Assembly: GCF_044962685.1 (NCBI RefSeq)
Contig: NZ_JBBKTX010000012.1
Location: 1 to 64,000 of the forward strand
Reading direction: 5' to 3'
Length of the DNA: 64,000 nt
Source of the DNA: Oceanobacter antarcticus
GTDB lineage: Bacteria; Pseudomonadota; Gammaproteobacteria; Pseudomonadales; Oceanobacteraceae
A program made the translations under genes and the position numbers. Shown here piece by piece: positions 26,066 through 34,378 of the stretch (position 1 is the stretch's first letter; every line of letters begins with the position of its first letter). Under the pieces are notes generated by a model. The model worked only from the letters and a program-made list of their open reading frames with translations, did not search any database and had not been told where the DNA came from.

Positions 26066-26497
26066 TCAAGCGCCAGCAGCGATTTCTTTAATCCGCTGCA
26101 CCATGGCGCGGATACCGTTACCACGGGTAGGACTGAGGTGTTTGATCAGGTCAATATCAGCAAAATAGCCATCAATATCAAATGCGAGAGCGTCAGCGGG
26201 CGTTTTGTCATTGTAGGCACTGAGCACCACGCCAAGCAGGCCTTTGACGATATGAGCGTCGGAATCGGCTTCTAATACCAGCTTGCCGTCGATGATGTCG
26301 GAGTCGATCCACACCTGACTTTGGCAACCACGAATCAGGTGTTGTTCGGTTTTTTTGTCGTCTGGCATCGATGGCAGCTGCTTGCCGAGCTCGATGATGT
26401 ATTTGTAGCGTTCCTCCCAGTCGTCAAAAAAGCCGAGGGTATCGAGGATGTCGTCAGTGGTAATGTCGGTGCCAAAGGGATTCGGGGTCAGGCTCAC
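26066..26497 (-). CDS. sufE: SufE-family sulfur acceptor
   Basis: A 143-residue cysteine-desulfurase partner that accepts persulfide sulfur for iron-sulfur cluster assembly. The acceptor Cys58 lies in the family motif RGCQSQVW. The GTG start at 26497 has a strong GAGGAGATAACC ribosome-binding site; no ATG is near. It follows dapC by ten bases in an operon, an association seen in other gammaproteobacteria. No sufBCDS or csdA gene is in the window, so the donor enzyme must be elsewhere. SufE and CsdE cannot be separated by eye. Confidence 0.9.
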   Translation of the reverse strand: MSLTPNPFGTDITTDDILDTLGFFDDWEERYKYIIELGKQLPSMPDDKKTEQHLIRGCQSQVWIDSDIIDGKLVLEADSDAHIVKGLLGVVLSAYNDKTPADALAFDIDGYFADIDLIKHLSPTRGNGIRAMVQRIKEIAAGA

Positions 26498-26507
26498 GGT
26501 TATCTCC

Positions 26508-27725
26508 TCAGGCTGGTTCAGCCAGTTCGGTGTTTAGTGTTTCAATAAAGCTGCGGATGCGTTGAGCGGCTTCGCGGCATTCTTCCACGCTGGCGACCAG
26601 TGCCATGCGGACGCGGCCAGCGCCGGGATTGATGCCATTCACGGTGCGGGAAACGTAGGAGCCGGGCAGTACGGTGATGTGCTGCTCGGCGAACAGGCGC
26701 TGGGCAAACAGGTCATCGGCAATCGGGGTTTTTAACCACAGGTAGAAGCTGGCGTCGGTTTGCTGGATGTCGATGACTGGCTTGAGTATCTCGATAAAGG
26801 TGTTGAATTTCTGCGTGTACTGGCGGCGGTTGTCTTCCACGTGGGCTTCGTCGTTCCAGGCGGCGATGGCGGCCATTTGGGTCTGAATTGGCTGGGCACA
26901 ACCGTGGTAGGTGCGGTACAGCAGGAAAGGTTTCAGCAGTTTGGCGTCGCCCGCAATAAAACCGGAGCGCAGGCCAGGCAGGTTGGAGCGTTTCGACAAC
27001 GAGTGGAATACCACGCACTTGTCGTAGTCGTCGCGGCCCAGTTCGGCGCAGGCTTGCAGTAGGCCAACCGGAGCTTCTTTGCCATCGACCCAGAGCTCGG
27101 AGTAACACTCGTCCGAGGCCACAATAAAGTCGTATTGGTCGGCCAGTGCAATCAGTTCCTTGTACTGCTCAATACTCAGGGTCGAGCCGGTCGGGTTGCC
27201 CGGTGAGCAGACAAACAGCAGTTGGCAGCGTTCCCAAACGTCAGTTGGTACGGAGGCATAATCGGCGTTAAAGCCGGTTGCTTCCATACAGGGCAGGAAG
27301 TAGGGTTCGGCACCCGCGAGGTAAGCTGCACCTTCGTAAATCTGGTAGAAGGGGTTCGGGCTGAGCACCAGCGGGTGTGGCTGAGTACGATCGACGGCGG
27401 CCTGGGCGAAGGCAAAGATGGCTTCGCGGGTGCCGTTGACGGGAATAACCTGGGCCACAGGATCGATGCGATTGAGGGTGAAGCGGCGCTTGAGCCAATG
27501 GGCGCAGGCTTCACTGAGTTCTGGCAGGCCTTTGGTGGTGGGGTAGTTTTCCAGTGCCTGGATGTTGTCGATCATGGCCTGTTGCACAAAGGCCGGAGAC
27601 GGGTGTTTGGGTTCGCCGATCGATAGGGATATATGCTCCAGTGCCGCATTAGGGCTGACAGCTGCTTTCAGTTTTGCAAGCTTTTCAAACGGATAGGGCT
27701 GGAGTTTGCTCAGGTCTGGATTCAT
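26508..27725 (-). CDS. dapC: Succinyldiaminopimelate aminotransferase
   Basis: A 405-residue PLP-dependent class I/II aminotransferase of the DapC type, which makes succinyl-diaminopimelate for lysine and peptidoglycan synthesis. It starts with the family opening NPDLSKLQPYPFEKL. Cofactor elements are NGTREAIF, CSPGNPTGS (173-181), SDECYSEL and the Schiff-base Lys245 in HSLSKRSNLPG, with Arg-containing GAGRVRMAL near the end. It heads the dapC-sufE operon. A 12-base tandem repeat sits where the ribosome-binding site is expected, and no good Shine-Dalgarno sequence is visible. Confidence 0.92.
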   Translation of the reverse strand: MNPDLSKLQPYPFEKLAKLKAAVSPNAALEHISLSIGEPKHPSPAFVQQAMIDNIQALENYPTTKGLPELSEACAHWLKRRFTLNRIDPVAQVIPVNGTREAIFAFAQAAVDRTQPHPLVLSPNPFYQIYEGAAYLAGAEPYFLPCMEATGFNADYASVPTDVWERCQLLFVCSPGNPTGSTLSIEQYKELIALADQYDFIVASDECYSELWVDGKEAPVGLLQACAELGRDDYDKCVVFHSLSKRSNLPGLRSGFIAGDAKLLKPFLLYRTYHGCAQPIQTQMAAIAAWNDEAHVEDNRRQYTQKFNTFIEILKPVIDIQQTDASFYLWLKTPIADDLFAQRLFAEQHITVLPGSYVSRTVNGINPGAGRVRMALVASVEECREAAQRIRSFIETLNTELAEPA

Positions 27726-27734
27726 GTGGCACCA

Positions 27735-27758
27735 ACAAGGACAACGACAAGGACAACG
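27735..27758. repeat. Two 12-bp tandem copies upstream of dapC
   Basis: ACAAGGACAACG occurs twice in direct succession (27735-27746 and 27747-27758), 10 bases before the dapC start codon on the opposite strand. It lies in the untranslated leader. Confidence 0.75.
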
Positions 27759-27890
27759 ACTGGCAGTAATCGCTACCGTGAAAAAGTGTGGGTGATTATA
27801 CCCACTGCTCCGGGAAAGAGCAGGTCATTATGACAAAAGTATGGCGCTTGCTGCAGGGCGCTGGATGTGAACCGGACGGTTGTCTGGATA

Positions 27891-27916
27891 CAAAAACGGA
27901 GCCGTGAGGCTCCGTT
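27891..27916 (-). terminator. Rho-independent terminator of the Tim44-domain gene
   Basis: On the minus strand, arms at 27908-27916 and 27896-27903 (ACGGAGCC/GGCTCCGT) with a four-base loop run into TTTTT (27896-27892). It lies 27 bases after the stop codon of the gene at 27943. Confidence 0.85.
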
Positions 27917-27942
27917 CAGTGATAAGCAGGGTGTAGCGGTTA

Positions 27943-28830
27943 TCAGTCGGCTTCAATTCCAACTACTAGCCAGGGGGCGTTGTCGATCGACATATCGCGC
28001 TCCAGATGCCAGGTGTCGAATATGCCATCTTCGGAGTGGTCACCGTTATCACGGCTGCGGCCACGGAACAGGACGCTGATTTGACGCACGGAGCCGTCTT
28101 GTTCTGCCCGTACGATGTCGGCCGCAAGATCGAGTACTTCGGTCTGTGGTGGCGCATCGGCCATGGCGGTACGTTGTTGGGCCAGTTCGGCGTACAGCTC
28201 GGGGGCAACGTATTCCTTGATGGTGTTCATATCACCGTCGTTCCAGGCTTGTTGTACCTGGCGATAATGATCCAGTGCACCGCCAATAAAGGCGATCTGG
28301 TCAAAGTCGTCTGGCAGGTTGACCGGTGCCTCGTTGCCTGTAGGGGTCATCATGGCACTCAGATCGTTGCGCTGGGCCACGGTGTCGGGTTCACTGGCTG
28401 CAGCCTGGAAGGGTTCATGTCGTTGATGGCCCGCCGCTTGTGGCTGCGATTGGGGCTGTGGACGTCGTCCGGCAAACAGTTTGAACAGTACAAACCCCAC
28501 CAATGCCAGCAACAGGATGTCCATAAACTGGATGCCATCAAATGCACCGCTGCCCAGCAGGTAGGCAAACATGCCACCGGCGAGCAGGCCACCGAGCATA
28601 CCGCCCATCAGACCAGTTTTACTGCCCGCTGTTTTGCCTGCAGGTTGAGCATTGCTGACACCGGGTTGATCTTTTTGAGTGGAAGAAGGGGCTGCCGATT
28701 TTTTCTGGGCAGGGGCTGTGGAAAAGCTTTTACCAAAGCCGCCGCCGCCAAATTTTTTACCTGCCTCAGCCGGTTGTACCAAGGCCAACAGCAGAAAAAC
28801 CGTCGTAAACAGGGACCAGAAGGACTTCAT
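27943..28830 (-). CDS. Tim44-like domain membrane protein
   Basis: A 295-residue protein. A signal peptide (1-23, FLLLALVQPAEAG) is followed by a Gly/Ser/Pro-rich low-complexity stretch, a glycine-rich hydrophobic helix (about 73-95) and a second membrane helix (about 100-118). The C-terminal soluble domain (about 170-295, DHYRQVQQAWNDGDMNTIKEYVAPELYAEL and the final DTWHLERDMSIDNAPWLVVGIEA) resembles bacterial Tim44-like domains. The ATG at 28830 was chosen: AGAGG precedes it and the signal peptide begins there; a start 39 codons upstream adds unrelated residues. Function in bacteria is not known. It is a single-gene unit. Confidence 0.8.
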   Translation of the reverse strand: MKSFWSLFTTVFLLLALVQPAEAGKKFGGGGFGKSFSTAPAQKKSAAPSSTQKDQPGVSNAQPAGKTAGSKTGLMGGMLGGLLAGGMFAYLLGSGAFDGIQFMDILLLALVGFVLFKLFAGRRPQPQSQPQAAGHQRHEPFQAAASEPDTVAQRNDLSAMMTPTGNEAPVNLPDDFDQIAFIGGALDHYRQVQQAWNDGDMNTIKEYVAPELYAELAQQRTAMADAPPQTEVLDLAADIVRAEQDGSVRQISVLFRGRSRDNGDHSEDGIFDTWHLERDMSIDNAPWLVVGIEAD

Positions 28831-29075
28831 AATAACCTCTGTGAATGTCGTCTTTGCCAAATCGGACGTTACTTTACCAGAATAACCCGGTGTACGAAGT
28901 CTGAAAGACGATCGTGGTGAAATTTGGTGAGATTTAAAGGGCCACAACCAGAATGTGTCCTGGCAGAGTGTGTCCTGGGTTGCCAGAAGCTGTGGCTGCC
29001 AATCACCGGGTCATTATTGATCCGGTTCGCTGCTGACGAGTTCCGCCAGCAGTGGCAAGTGTGTGTGGTATTTAC

Positions 29076-29110
29076 ATGCAAATATAAATGATAAATAATA
29101 TTATTTGCAT
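29076..29110 (+). promoter_or_regulatory. AT-rich palindromes, candidate Fur box before the TonB receptor
   Basis: Nine-base arms ATGCAAATA (29076-29084) and TATTTGCAT (29102-29110) are perfectly inverted. Inside lies a perfect 14-base palindrome, AAATAATATTATTT (29093-29106), and the GATAAATAAT-like hexamer pattern typical of Fur sites. The site is 48-82 bases before a TonB-dependent receptor with a PepSY reductase-like gene, which fits iron repression. Fur binding is inferred. Confidence 0.55.
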
Positions 29111-29157
29111 TTGATAAGGATATCAAAGTCTCAATCACCCACTAAGAGCACCGATTC

Positions 29158-31125
29158 ATGACCAAGTTCAACCGCCGTTCTACCCTTCTGAATGGGATGT
29201 ATCCCTGCCTGACTCCCGCCTGTCTGACGCTCGCTACCTGCTTGTCATCTGTCGTTGTGGCGGATGATTCGTCTGTTATTGAACTTGAAGCCGTGGTCGT
29301 TACCGCAACGATGAGTGCGCGCCCGATTGAAACTGCACCTGCCTTTACGACGGTTCTGGATGCTGAAGCGATTGAAGCGGCACCTGTGGACAGTCTTGGT
29401 GATCTGCTGCGAGCGAATGCAGGGTTGAACAACCTGACGGATGGCAATGGCCGGGATGATATCCAGATTCGTGGTCTGGACGGTGATTACACCATGGTGT
29501 TGGTGAATGGTAAGCGGGTGTCGTCTGGCGGTGCTTTTGCCAAGGGAACCGACGTTGATTTCAATTCCATTCCGGTAACTTCGATTGAGCGGATTGAAGT
29601 GATTCGTGGGCCGATGGCGGCACTGTATGGCTCGGATGCGATTGGTGGGGTGATCAATATCATCACCAAAAAATCGGCGGGCGACTGGCGCGGCAGTGTC
29701 AGTGGCGAATACACCGTGGTCGATTCGGGTGAAGACGGTGGCCGTTATCGTCTGGGAGGCACTGCAATGGGTTCCCTGAGTGACCAGGTGAGCTTGTCGG
29801 TTTCCGCAGACCAATACAGTCGCGAAGCCTGGTATGCCAATGACGATGACGATGTGCCGGATCAGGAAGAAAAAACCGCCAGCAACCTGACATCAACGCT
29901 GACGCTGGATTTGAACGAGCAGCAAAGTATTGATATCGATTTTGGCTACAACCAGGATAAGCGGCCCTACCAGGCCTATAGCAGCAGCTCGTATCGTGAG
30001 CAGGAAATCAGTCGTTACGACCTGGCGCTGACACATACCGGATTATGGGACAGCGCATCAACCACCGCCTACATCAAGTACGAGCACAGCGATGTCGACG
30101 ATTTTAATACCAGCTACGTGACCCCCCAGCATCACACCAAGGAATCCAACCTGTATGCCAAGGCTTACGGCAATACGGCATTTGGAGCCAATGACCTGGT
30201 GGCCGGGGTGGATTACCGCCATCAGGAGCTGGAAGACCCGATCAATTATGTTGCCACCGGCAAGTACAGCATCGATCAGGTGGGTGTTTTTGTGCAGGAT
30301 GAAATTGCCCTGATGGAGGCGCTGACACTGACGCTCGGTGGTCGTTGGGATAATCATGAAATTTTTGGTGGCCACTTTTCTCCCAAAGGCTATCTGGTGT
30401 ACCAGTTAAACGATGCGGTGACTCTGAAAGGGGGAATCGGCAAAGCCTTCAAGGCTCCAGACGGACGTAAGTTAAGCCCGGAATACAACGAGATCAGTTG
30501 TGGTGGGGGTTGTTATATTCCCGGTAATCCGGATTTGACGCCAGAAACCAGTATCACCAAAGAGCTGGGTGTTGAAGTGCGTCAGCCTGACTGGGCCTTG
30601 AGCGCGGATGTGTTTGATACGGAAGTGAAAGACAAGATCGAGCGTGAGCTGGGTGCAGCAGATGACGATGGGGTGTATCACCCGATCTGGGTCAATCTGA
30701 GCAAGGTAACGTCCAGGGGGTATGAATTGAGCGGTGATCTGGATGTTGCCGATCATCTGGCCGTCAGTGGTAACTACACCCGCCTGAGCGTCAAGGACGG
30801 TGATGATGCGGTGATTGAGTATCGCCCCGAGCATCAGGCGAATCTCGCTCTGAAAATGCAGGCAACAGATGCCCTTAGCGCCAGCCTGAGCGTTAATTAT
30901 GTGGGAGGTATGACCTACTCCTTCTGGGCCAATTCCCAGACCAATGTGCACAAACTGTCGTATTACCGTACCGATCTCGGCTTCCTGATGGATCTGAACG
31001 AGGCAGTTCGACTGAAGTTTGGCGTGAATAATATTGGCGATACCAATCTGGATAATATGGATTCCCATATCACCACCGTGGAACTGGGGCGCAATTATTA
31101 TCTGGGCGGCACCTACAGCTTCTGA
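29158..31125 (+). CDS. TonB-dependent outer-membrane receptor, probably for a ferric siderophore
   Basis: A 655-residue receptor. The export signal ends near residue 36. A TonB box-like ELEAVVVTAT (43-52) leads into the plug domain (about 55-170: DDIQIRGLDGDYTMVLVNGKRV, IERIEVIRGPMAALYGSDAIGGVINIIT). The rest is a 22-strand type barrel ending in the canonical aromatic C-terminus (YLGGTYSF). The plug resembles FepA/CirA-type catecholate receptors. Two Cys in SCGGGCYIPGNPDLTPE form the usual extracellular-loop disulfide. It heads an operon with two small membrane proteins and a PepSY protein, all with overlapping or touching ends, and has a candidate Fur box. The ligand is not determinable. Confidence 0.92.
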   Translation: MTKFNRRSTLLNGMYPCLTPACLTLATCLSSVVVADDSSVIELEAVVVTATMSARPIETAPAFTTVLDAEAIEAAPVDSLGDLLRANAGLNNLTDGNGRDDIQIRGLDGDYTMVLVNGKRVSSGGAFAKGTDVDFNSIPVTSIERIEVIRGPMAALYGSDAIGGVINIITKKSAGDWRGSVSGEYTVVDSGEDGGRYRLGGTAMGSLSDQVSLSVSADQYSREAWYANDDDDVPDQEEKTASNLTSTLTLDLNEQQSIDIDFGYNQDKRPYQAYSSSSYREQEISRYDLALTHTGLWDSASTTAYIKYEHSDVDDFNTSYVTPQHHTKESNLYAKAYGNTAFGANDLVAGVDYRHQELEDPINYVATGKYSIDQVGVFVQDEIALMEALTLTLGGRWDNHEIFGGHFSPKGYLVYQLNDAVTLKGGIGKAFKAPDGRKLSPEYNEISCGGGCYIPGNPDLTPETSITKELGVEVRQPDWALSADVFDTEVKDKIERELGAADDDGVYHPIWVNLSKVTSRGYELSGDLDVADHLAVSGNYTRLSVKDGDDAVIEYRPEHQANLALKMQATDALSASLSVNYVGGMTYSFWANSQTNVHKLSYYRTDLGFLMDLNEAVRLKFGVNNIGDTNLDNMDSHITTVELGRNYYLGGTYSF

Positions 31126-31397
31126 TGGACATCCTGATGATCACGACTATTTTGCTTATCGGCCTGACCATACTGGCAGTTGCCTTGCTGTATCTGTGCC
31201 TGCCCAATCAGCGCTGGCTGTCACAGCCGTTATCCAAGGCGTTCTGGCCGATTGTACTTGCCGCGCTGGGTGTGTCGTTGCTGGGCTGGCTACTACTGCT
31301 GTCGCCGCTGGCCGCAATATTGAGCTGGCTGGTGGTGATCATGCTGGCGCTGGGGTTACTTCCGGCGCTGTTTTTGCTGCGTCGGAGGGCTGACTGA
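31125..31397 (+). CDS. Small membrane protein of the iron-uptake operon (DUF3325-like)
   Basis: A 90-residue, almost wholly hydrophobic protein with three predicted helices and a YLCLPNQRWL motif after the first, reminiscent of DUF3325 proteins found with PepSY reductases. Its start overlaps the receptor stop and its stop overlaps the next start (both TGATG). It probably forms an inner-membrane complex with the PepSY protein, as FpvH/J/K-like small proteins do around FpvG in pseudomonads; that comparison rests on gene order, not proof. Met5 is an alternative start. Confidence 0.7.
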   Translation: MDILMITTILLIGLTILAVALLYLCLPNQRWLSQPLSKAFWPIVLAALGVSLLGWLLLLSPLAAILSWLVVIMLALGLLPALFLLRRRAD

Positions 31398-31690
31398 TGT
31401 CGTCACGTTCTTTGCGTTATGACTGGTGGTCAAAGAGCCTGAGTGGTGTGGTCGCCGGATTTTTGTTGGCACTGGGTATTAGTGGTCTGTTTGCCTGGCT
31501 GGGGCCAGGGGGTATCGCTGCGGCGAACAAGGTGCAGTTCAATATGTGGCTGATCGTACTGGTCTGGTTACCAATATTGACGACGGTATATCTGTTTCGA
31601 AGCGGCGCACGGGCCTGGCTGATTCTGGGGGGGCTGGCATTAGTCAGTCATGTCGCGTTGTACTGTGTCCGCTATGGAGCCATGTTATGA
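31397..31690 (+). CDS. Small membrane protein of the iron-uptake operon
   Basis: A 97-residue protein with three hydrophobic helices. WWSKSLSGVVAGFLLALGISGLFAWLGPGG and KVQFNMWLIVLVWLPILTTVYLFRSG are patterns I associate with short membrane proteins placed just before PepSY genes in TonB-receptor operons. It is coupled by TGATG to the gene before and by ATGA to the PepSY gene after. A scaffold or cofactor-holding role in ferric reduction is inference from context. Confidence 0.7.
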   Translation: MSSRSLRYDWWSKSLSGVVAGFLLALGISGLFAWLGPGGIAAANKVQFNMWLIVLVWLPILTTVYLFRSGARAWLILGGLALVSHVALYCVRYGAML

Positions 31691-33333
31691 AAAACGGCTT
31701 CAAGGTGCGTGGTGATGTATTAAAAATGTACAAAACCTTGCATACCTGGGTGGGCATTAGCTCCGGGATGTTGTTGTTTATCGGTTTTTTTGCCGGTGCA
31801 TTAACCATGTTTGAAGAACCTGTTCAACAATGGTCAGAAGCGCTGGATCAACAAGTCGTACCGACATCAAGACTGACCACTGCCGAACTGGATTTGCTGG
31901 TGGGTCAGGTGCTGGAACGGTATCCGGCAGCCCGGCATGAACTGACATTACAGCTGGGCGACCATCCGCCGGGCAACGCCCCGGTATTCTGGAACGAGGG
32001 AGAGGGGGATCACCATCAACTGAACTTGTCGGCTTCACGTTGGCAAGCCAGTCTGGATGAAAGCGGACAATTGCAGGTGCAGCAGCAGACTCCTGGCCAA
32101 TTGGGTGAGCTGATTGATCTGCTTCATCGCAGCGCCGGTATACCTGGGCAGCTGGGACACGAGCTTGTTGGTGTGTACCTGATGGGAGTGGCCGCCCTGC
32201 TTTACAGCTTGGCGCTGGTGTCAGGTGTCGTGCTGGTGTTACCCACGCTGTTGCGTGATTTTCTGATTCTGCGCCCGGAAAAAAGCCGCAAGCGTTTCTG
32301 GCTAGACGCTCATAATCTGATCGGCATCACCAGTTTGCCGTTCCATCTGGTGATTGCCGTTACCGTGGTGGTATTTGCCTTTCATGACCTATTATATGGT
32401 GCCTTGAAAGGCGTCGTGTACGGTGAGCAAGCGATGTTTGGGCCGCGAGCCGTGGCCACGGCGCAGCCGCTCAGCGAGTTGCCGCCAATCAGCCAGTTGC
32501 TTGCGCGGGTACATGAACAAGCACCGGGTTTTGACGTCAAGGCGGTTGAGTTGATGAATCTGGAGTCGGCGCGGGCGATGGCCAGAGTGGCGGTTACTCA
32601 TGACGCTTACCTCACCCGTGGCGCGCGCGAGGGTTACGTCATTCTCAATCCGTATACGCTGGAAGTCACCAATACCAGTGTATTACCGGGACAACAGGAT
32701 GGCTGGAGTGTGCTGGTCAGCAGTTTCTTTGGCATGCACTTTGGCAGCTTTGGTGGCACACCAGTGAAGTGGCTGTACTTTGTGTTGGGGATCAGCGGTG
32801 CATTTGTGTTCTACAGCGGTAATCTGTTGTGGATTCGGAGTCGGCGCAAAAAAGACGGCAAAGCCGATTTGCCGATGTCCGCGCAGTCCCGCTCGGTACG
32901 CTGGATGGCTAATGCCACAACAGGGGTTTGTCTGGGAGCCATCGCCGGGGTTGCGATTGCCATGGTCGTCAGTAAAACATCAGCAGGGTTGCTGGGTAGC
33001 CATAATAATCAGGCCAATGTGCTGGTGGTCTGGGGTTATTACCTGACCTGGTTAGCCTGGCTGTTGTGGGCATGTATACGTGGCAGTGAGCGTGCTGGAC
33101 ATGAGTTGCTACAAGCAACGGCGATTTGCGTCTTGTTGATTCCGACCTGCAGTCTGCTGCTGGCGTTGCTCGGGAACACCGCAGCGATCTCTGCCCATGG
33201 CGCGAGTCTGGCCGTGGATCTGGCGGCGTTGCTGGTCGCCGCGATGATGCTCTGGTTTGATCGGCGGGTACGTCAGCGTACGTTGTTGTCTGGTACTGCA
33301 CCTCCCAGGGCAACGAGGATAACGGCAGAGTAG
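31687..33333 (+). CDS. PepSY-domain membrane protein, probable ferric-siderophore reductase
   Basis: A 548-residue inner-membrane protein. The opening KTLHTWVGISSGMLLFIGFFAGALTMFEEPVQQW is the classic first helix of the PepSY_TM family (PiuB/FpvG). A periplasmic PepSY region follows, then helices with conserved His residues (WLDAHNLIGITSLPFHLVIA, FFGMHFGSFGGTPVKWLYFVLG) that may bind haem, and a C-terminal set of four or five helices. Relatives reduce iron held by siderophores in the periplasm. The ATG at 31687 overlaps the previous stop as ATGA; a frame open from 31546 is a shadow in front. It ends the receptor operon. Confidence 0.88.
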   Translation: MKNGFKVRGDVLKMYKTLHTWVGISSGMLLFIGFFAGALTMFEEPVQQWSEALDQQVVPTSRLTTAELDLLVGQVLERYPAARHELTLQLGDHPPGNAPVFWNEGEGDHHQLNLSASRWQASLDESGQLQVQQQTPGQLGELIDLLHRSAGIPGQLGHELVGVYLMGVAALLYSLALVSGVVLVLPTLLRDFLILRPEKSRKRFWLDAHNLIGITSLPFHLVIAVTVVVFAFHDLLYGALKGVVYGEQAMFGPRAVATAQPLSELPPISQLLARVHEQAPGFDVKAVELMNLESARAMARVAVTHDAYLTRGAREGYVILNPYTLEVTNTSVLPGQQDGWSVLVSSFFGMHFGSFGGTPVKWLYFVLGISGAFVFYSGNLLWIRSRRKKDGKADLPMSAQSRSVRWMANATTGVCLGAIAGVAIAMVVSKTSAGLLGSHNNQANVLVVWGYYLTWLAWLLWACIRGSERAGHELLQATAICVLLIPTCSLLLALLGNTAAISAHGASLAVDLAALLVAAMMLWFDRRVRQRTLLSGTAPPRATRITAE

Positions 33334-33557
33334 ATTTCCCCATGCTTTATTGGTCAGAAACAGCACTGCGGTGGGTGAATTGAAATAAGTTCTACGGGTA
33401 AAGTTATTAGTAAGGTTATGGGTAGAGATGTTGGTAAGATTATTGAAACTTGTTTTCTTATTGCCTTAATCTATTAGCGGGAGAGTAAAATGTCATTATC
33501 CCTGATAGTCCATACTGATTAATCTGACTGTGTTGATAGACAAACAGAGGATTAGCC
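33334..33557 (+). promoter_or_regulatory. Intergenic region with candidate promoter (TTGAAA 33443, TAATCT 33467)
   Basis: AT-rich. A degenerate run of GGTAARRTTATTG-like units (33398-33446) comes first. TTGAAA (33443-33448) and TAATCT (33467-33472) are spaced by 18 bases, an acceptable sigma-70 promoter about 90 bases before the small gene at 33558. A ten-codon frame at 33490 with GGGAGAG before it is probably chance. Confidence 0.4.
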
Positions 33558-33737
33558 ATGAATAGTATCTTTCGTTATATCGCCGTGGTTTCCCAGCTTG
33601 AAGCAGGTGCGACCCGGCAATCTCAAGCGCGCTCTGCTACACCGGCCCCACAATCGGGCCGCTGCCCGACTCAGGGGTGTAACTATGCGGATAACTACTA
33701 CGGTGATCAGCAGTGTGGTGTGGTGAACAAGCCTTAG
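33558..33737 (+). CDS. Small cysteine-containing protein, 59 residues
   Basis: An open frame of 59 codons with ATG at 33558 preceded by AGAGG at good distance. The N-terminal half has a mildly hydrophobic start (MNSIFRYIAVV) and a Gln/Ala/Ser linker. The C-terminal half holds three cysteines in CPTQGCNYADNYYGDQQC (residues 36-53), rich in Tyr, Asn and Asp, which could bind a metal or form a disulfide. An inverted repeat CCGCTCGT/ACGAGCGG (33756-33790) follows the stop. I recognise no family. It sits alone after the iron operon. Real coding status rests on the ribosome-binding site, promoter and composition only. Confidence 0.5.
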   Translation: MNSIFRYIAVVSQLEAGATRQSQARSATPAPQSGRCPTQGCNYADNYYGDQQCGVVNKP

Positions 33738-33835
33738 CCAGCTCCAGCGTACCGCCCGCTCGTCGCCGTCCAGAAAGTGGTTACGAGCGGATAAGCAGGG
33801 CTGGCCGGATCCATGGTCGCTGAGAGTTCGTATGA

Positions 33836-34312
33836 TTAGTTGTTTGCTGGCGTACGCCAGTCCTGGATAGGGACGGTAGAAATACTGTTCTTCGGCGAGC
33901 CATCGACCATTTTGTCGGAGTACACCAGGTAGATCAGCGTATTACGCTTACGGTCAAAAAATCGCACCACTTGCATGGTCTTGAACAGCAAGGAAGTGCG
34001 TTTGGTGAATACCTGTTCACCATCGTCAAGAGTATCCAGAAAACGGATCGGACCAATCTGACGGCAAGCGATGGAGGCGTCTGACGTGTCTTCCGCCAGC
34101 CCGAGTGAGCCACTGATACCTCCAGTCTGGGCGCGGCTCAGATGGCAGGTCACTCCCGCTACCTTGGGATCATCAAACGCTTCTATGACTATCTTGTGGT
34201 TTTTTCCAATCAGTTTGAAGGCGGTGTCGACTTCGCCGACCATCTCTGCGTGTGCTGTGGCGGAGATGACCGCGATCAGGCCCAGCAGTATTGGACGTAA
34301 TAAGTTGGCCAT
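33836..34312 (-). CDS. creA: CreA-family periplasmic protein
   Basis: A 158-residue protein with a cleavable signal peptide (ending SATAHA, residue 22) followed by the single CreA domain: EMVGEVDTAFKLIGKNHKIVIEAFDDPKVAGVTCHLSRAQTGG, then DASIACRQIGPI and SLLFKTMQVVRFFDRKRNTLIYLVYSDKMVDGSPKNSIS. Two cysteines can pair in the periplasm. The family is widespread, of unknown role; no creBCD genes are near. Length is normal. Confidence 0.92.
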   Translation of the reverse strand: MANLLRPILLGLIAVISATAHAEMVGEVDTAFKLIGKNHKIVIEAFDDPKVAGVTCHLSRAQTGGISGSLGLAEDTSDASIACRQIGPIRFLDTLDDGEQVFTKRTSLLFKTMQVVRFFDRKRNTLIYLVYSDKMVDGSPKNSISTVPIQDWRTPANN

Positions 34313-34378
34313 AGTTGTTGGTACTCCGATGTAGTGGGTCGTTTGGTGTGCTTGGTCGTATACAGCATGACAGCAGAC

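Noticed and set aside
33490..33522. Ten-codon frame with GGGAGAG before it
   Set aside because: Too short to judge, not overlapping the next gene, no regulatory pattern of a leader peptide.
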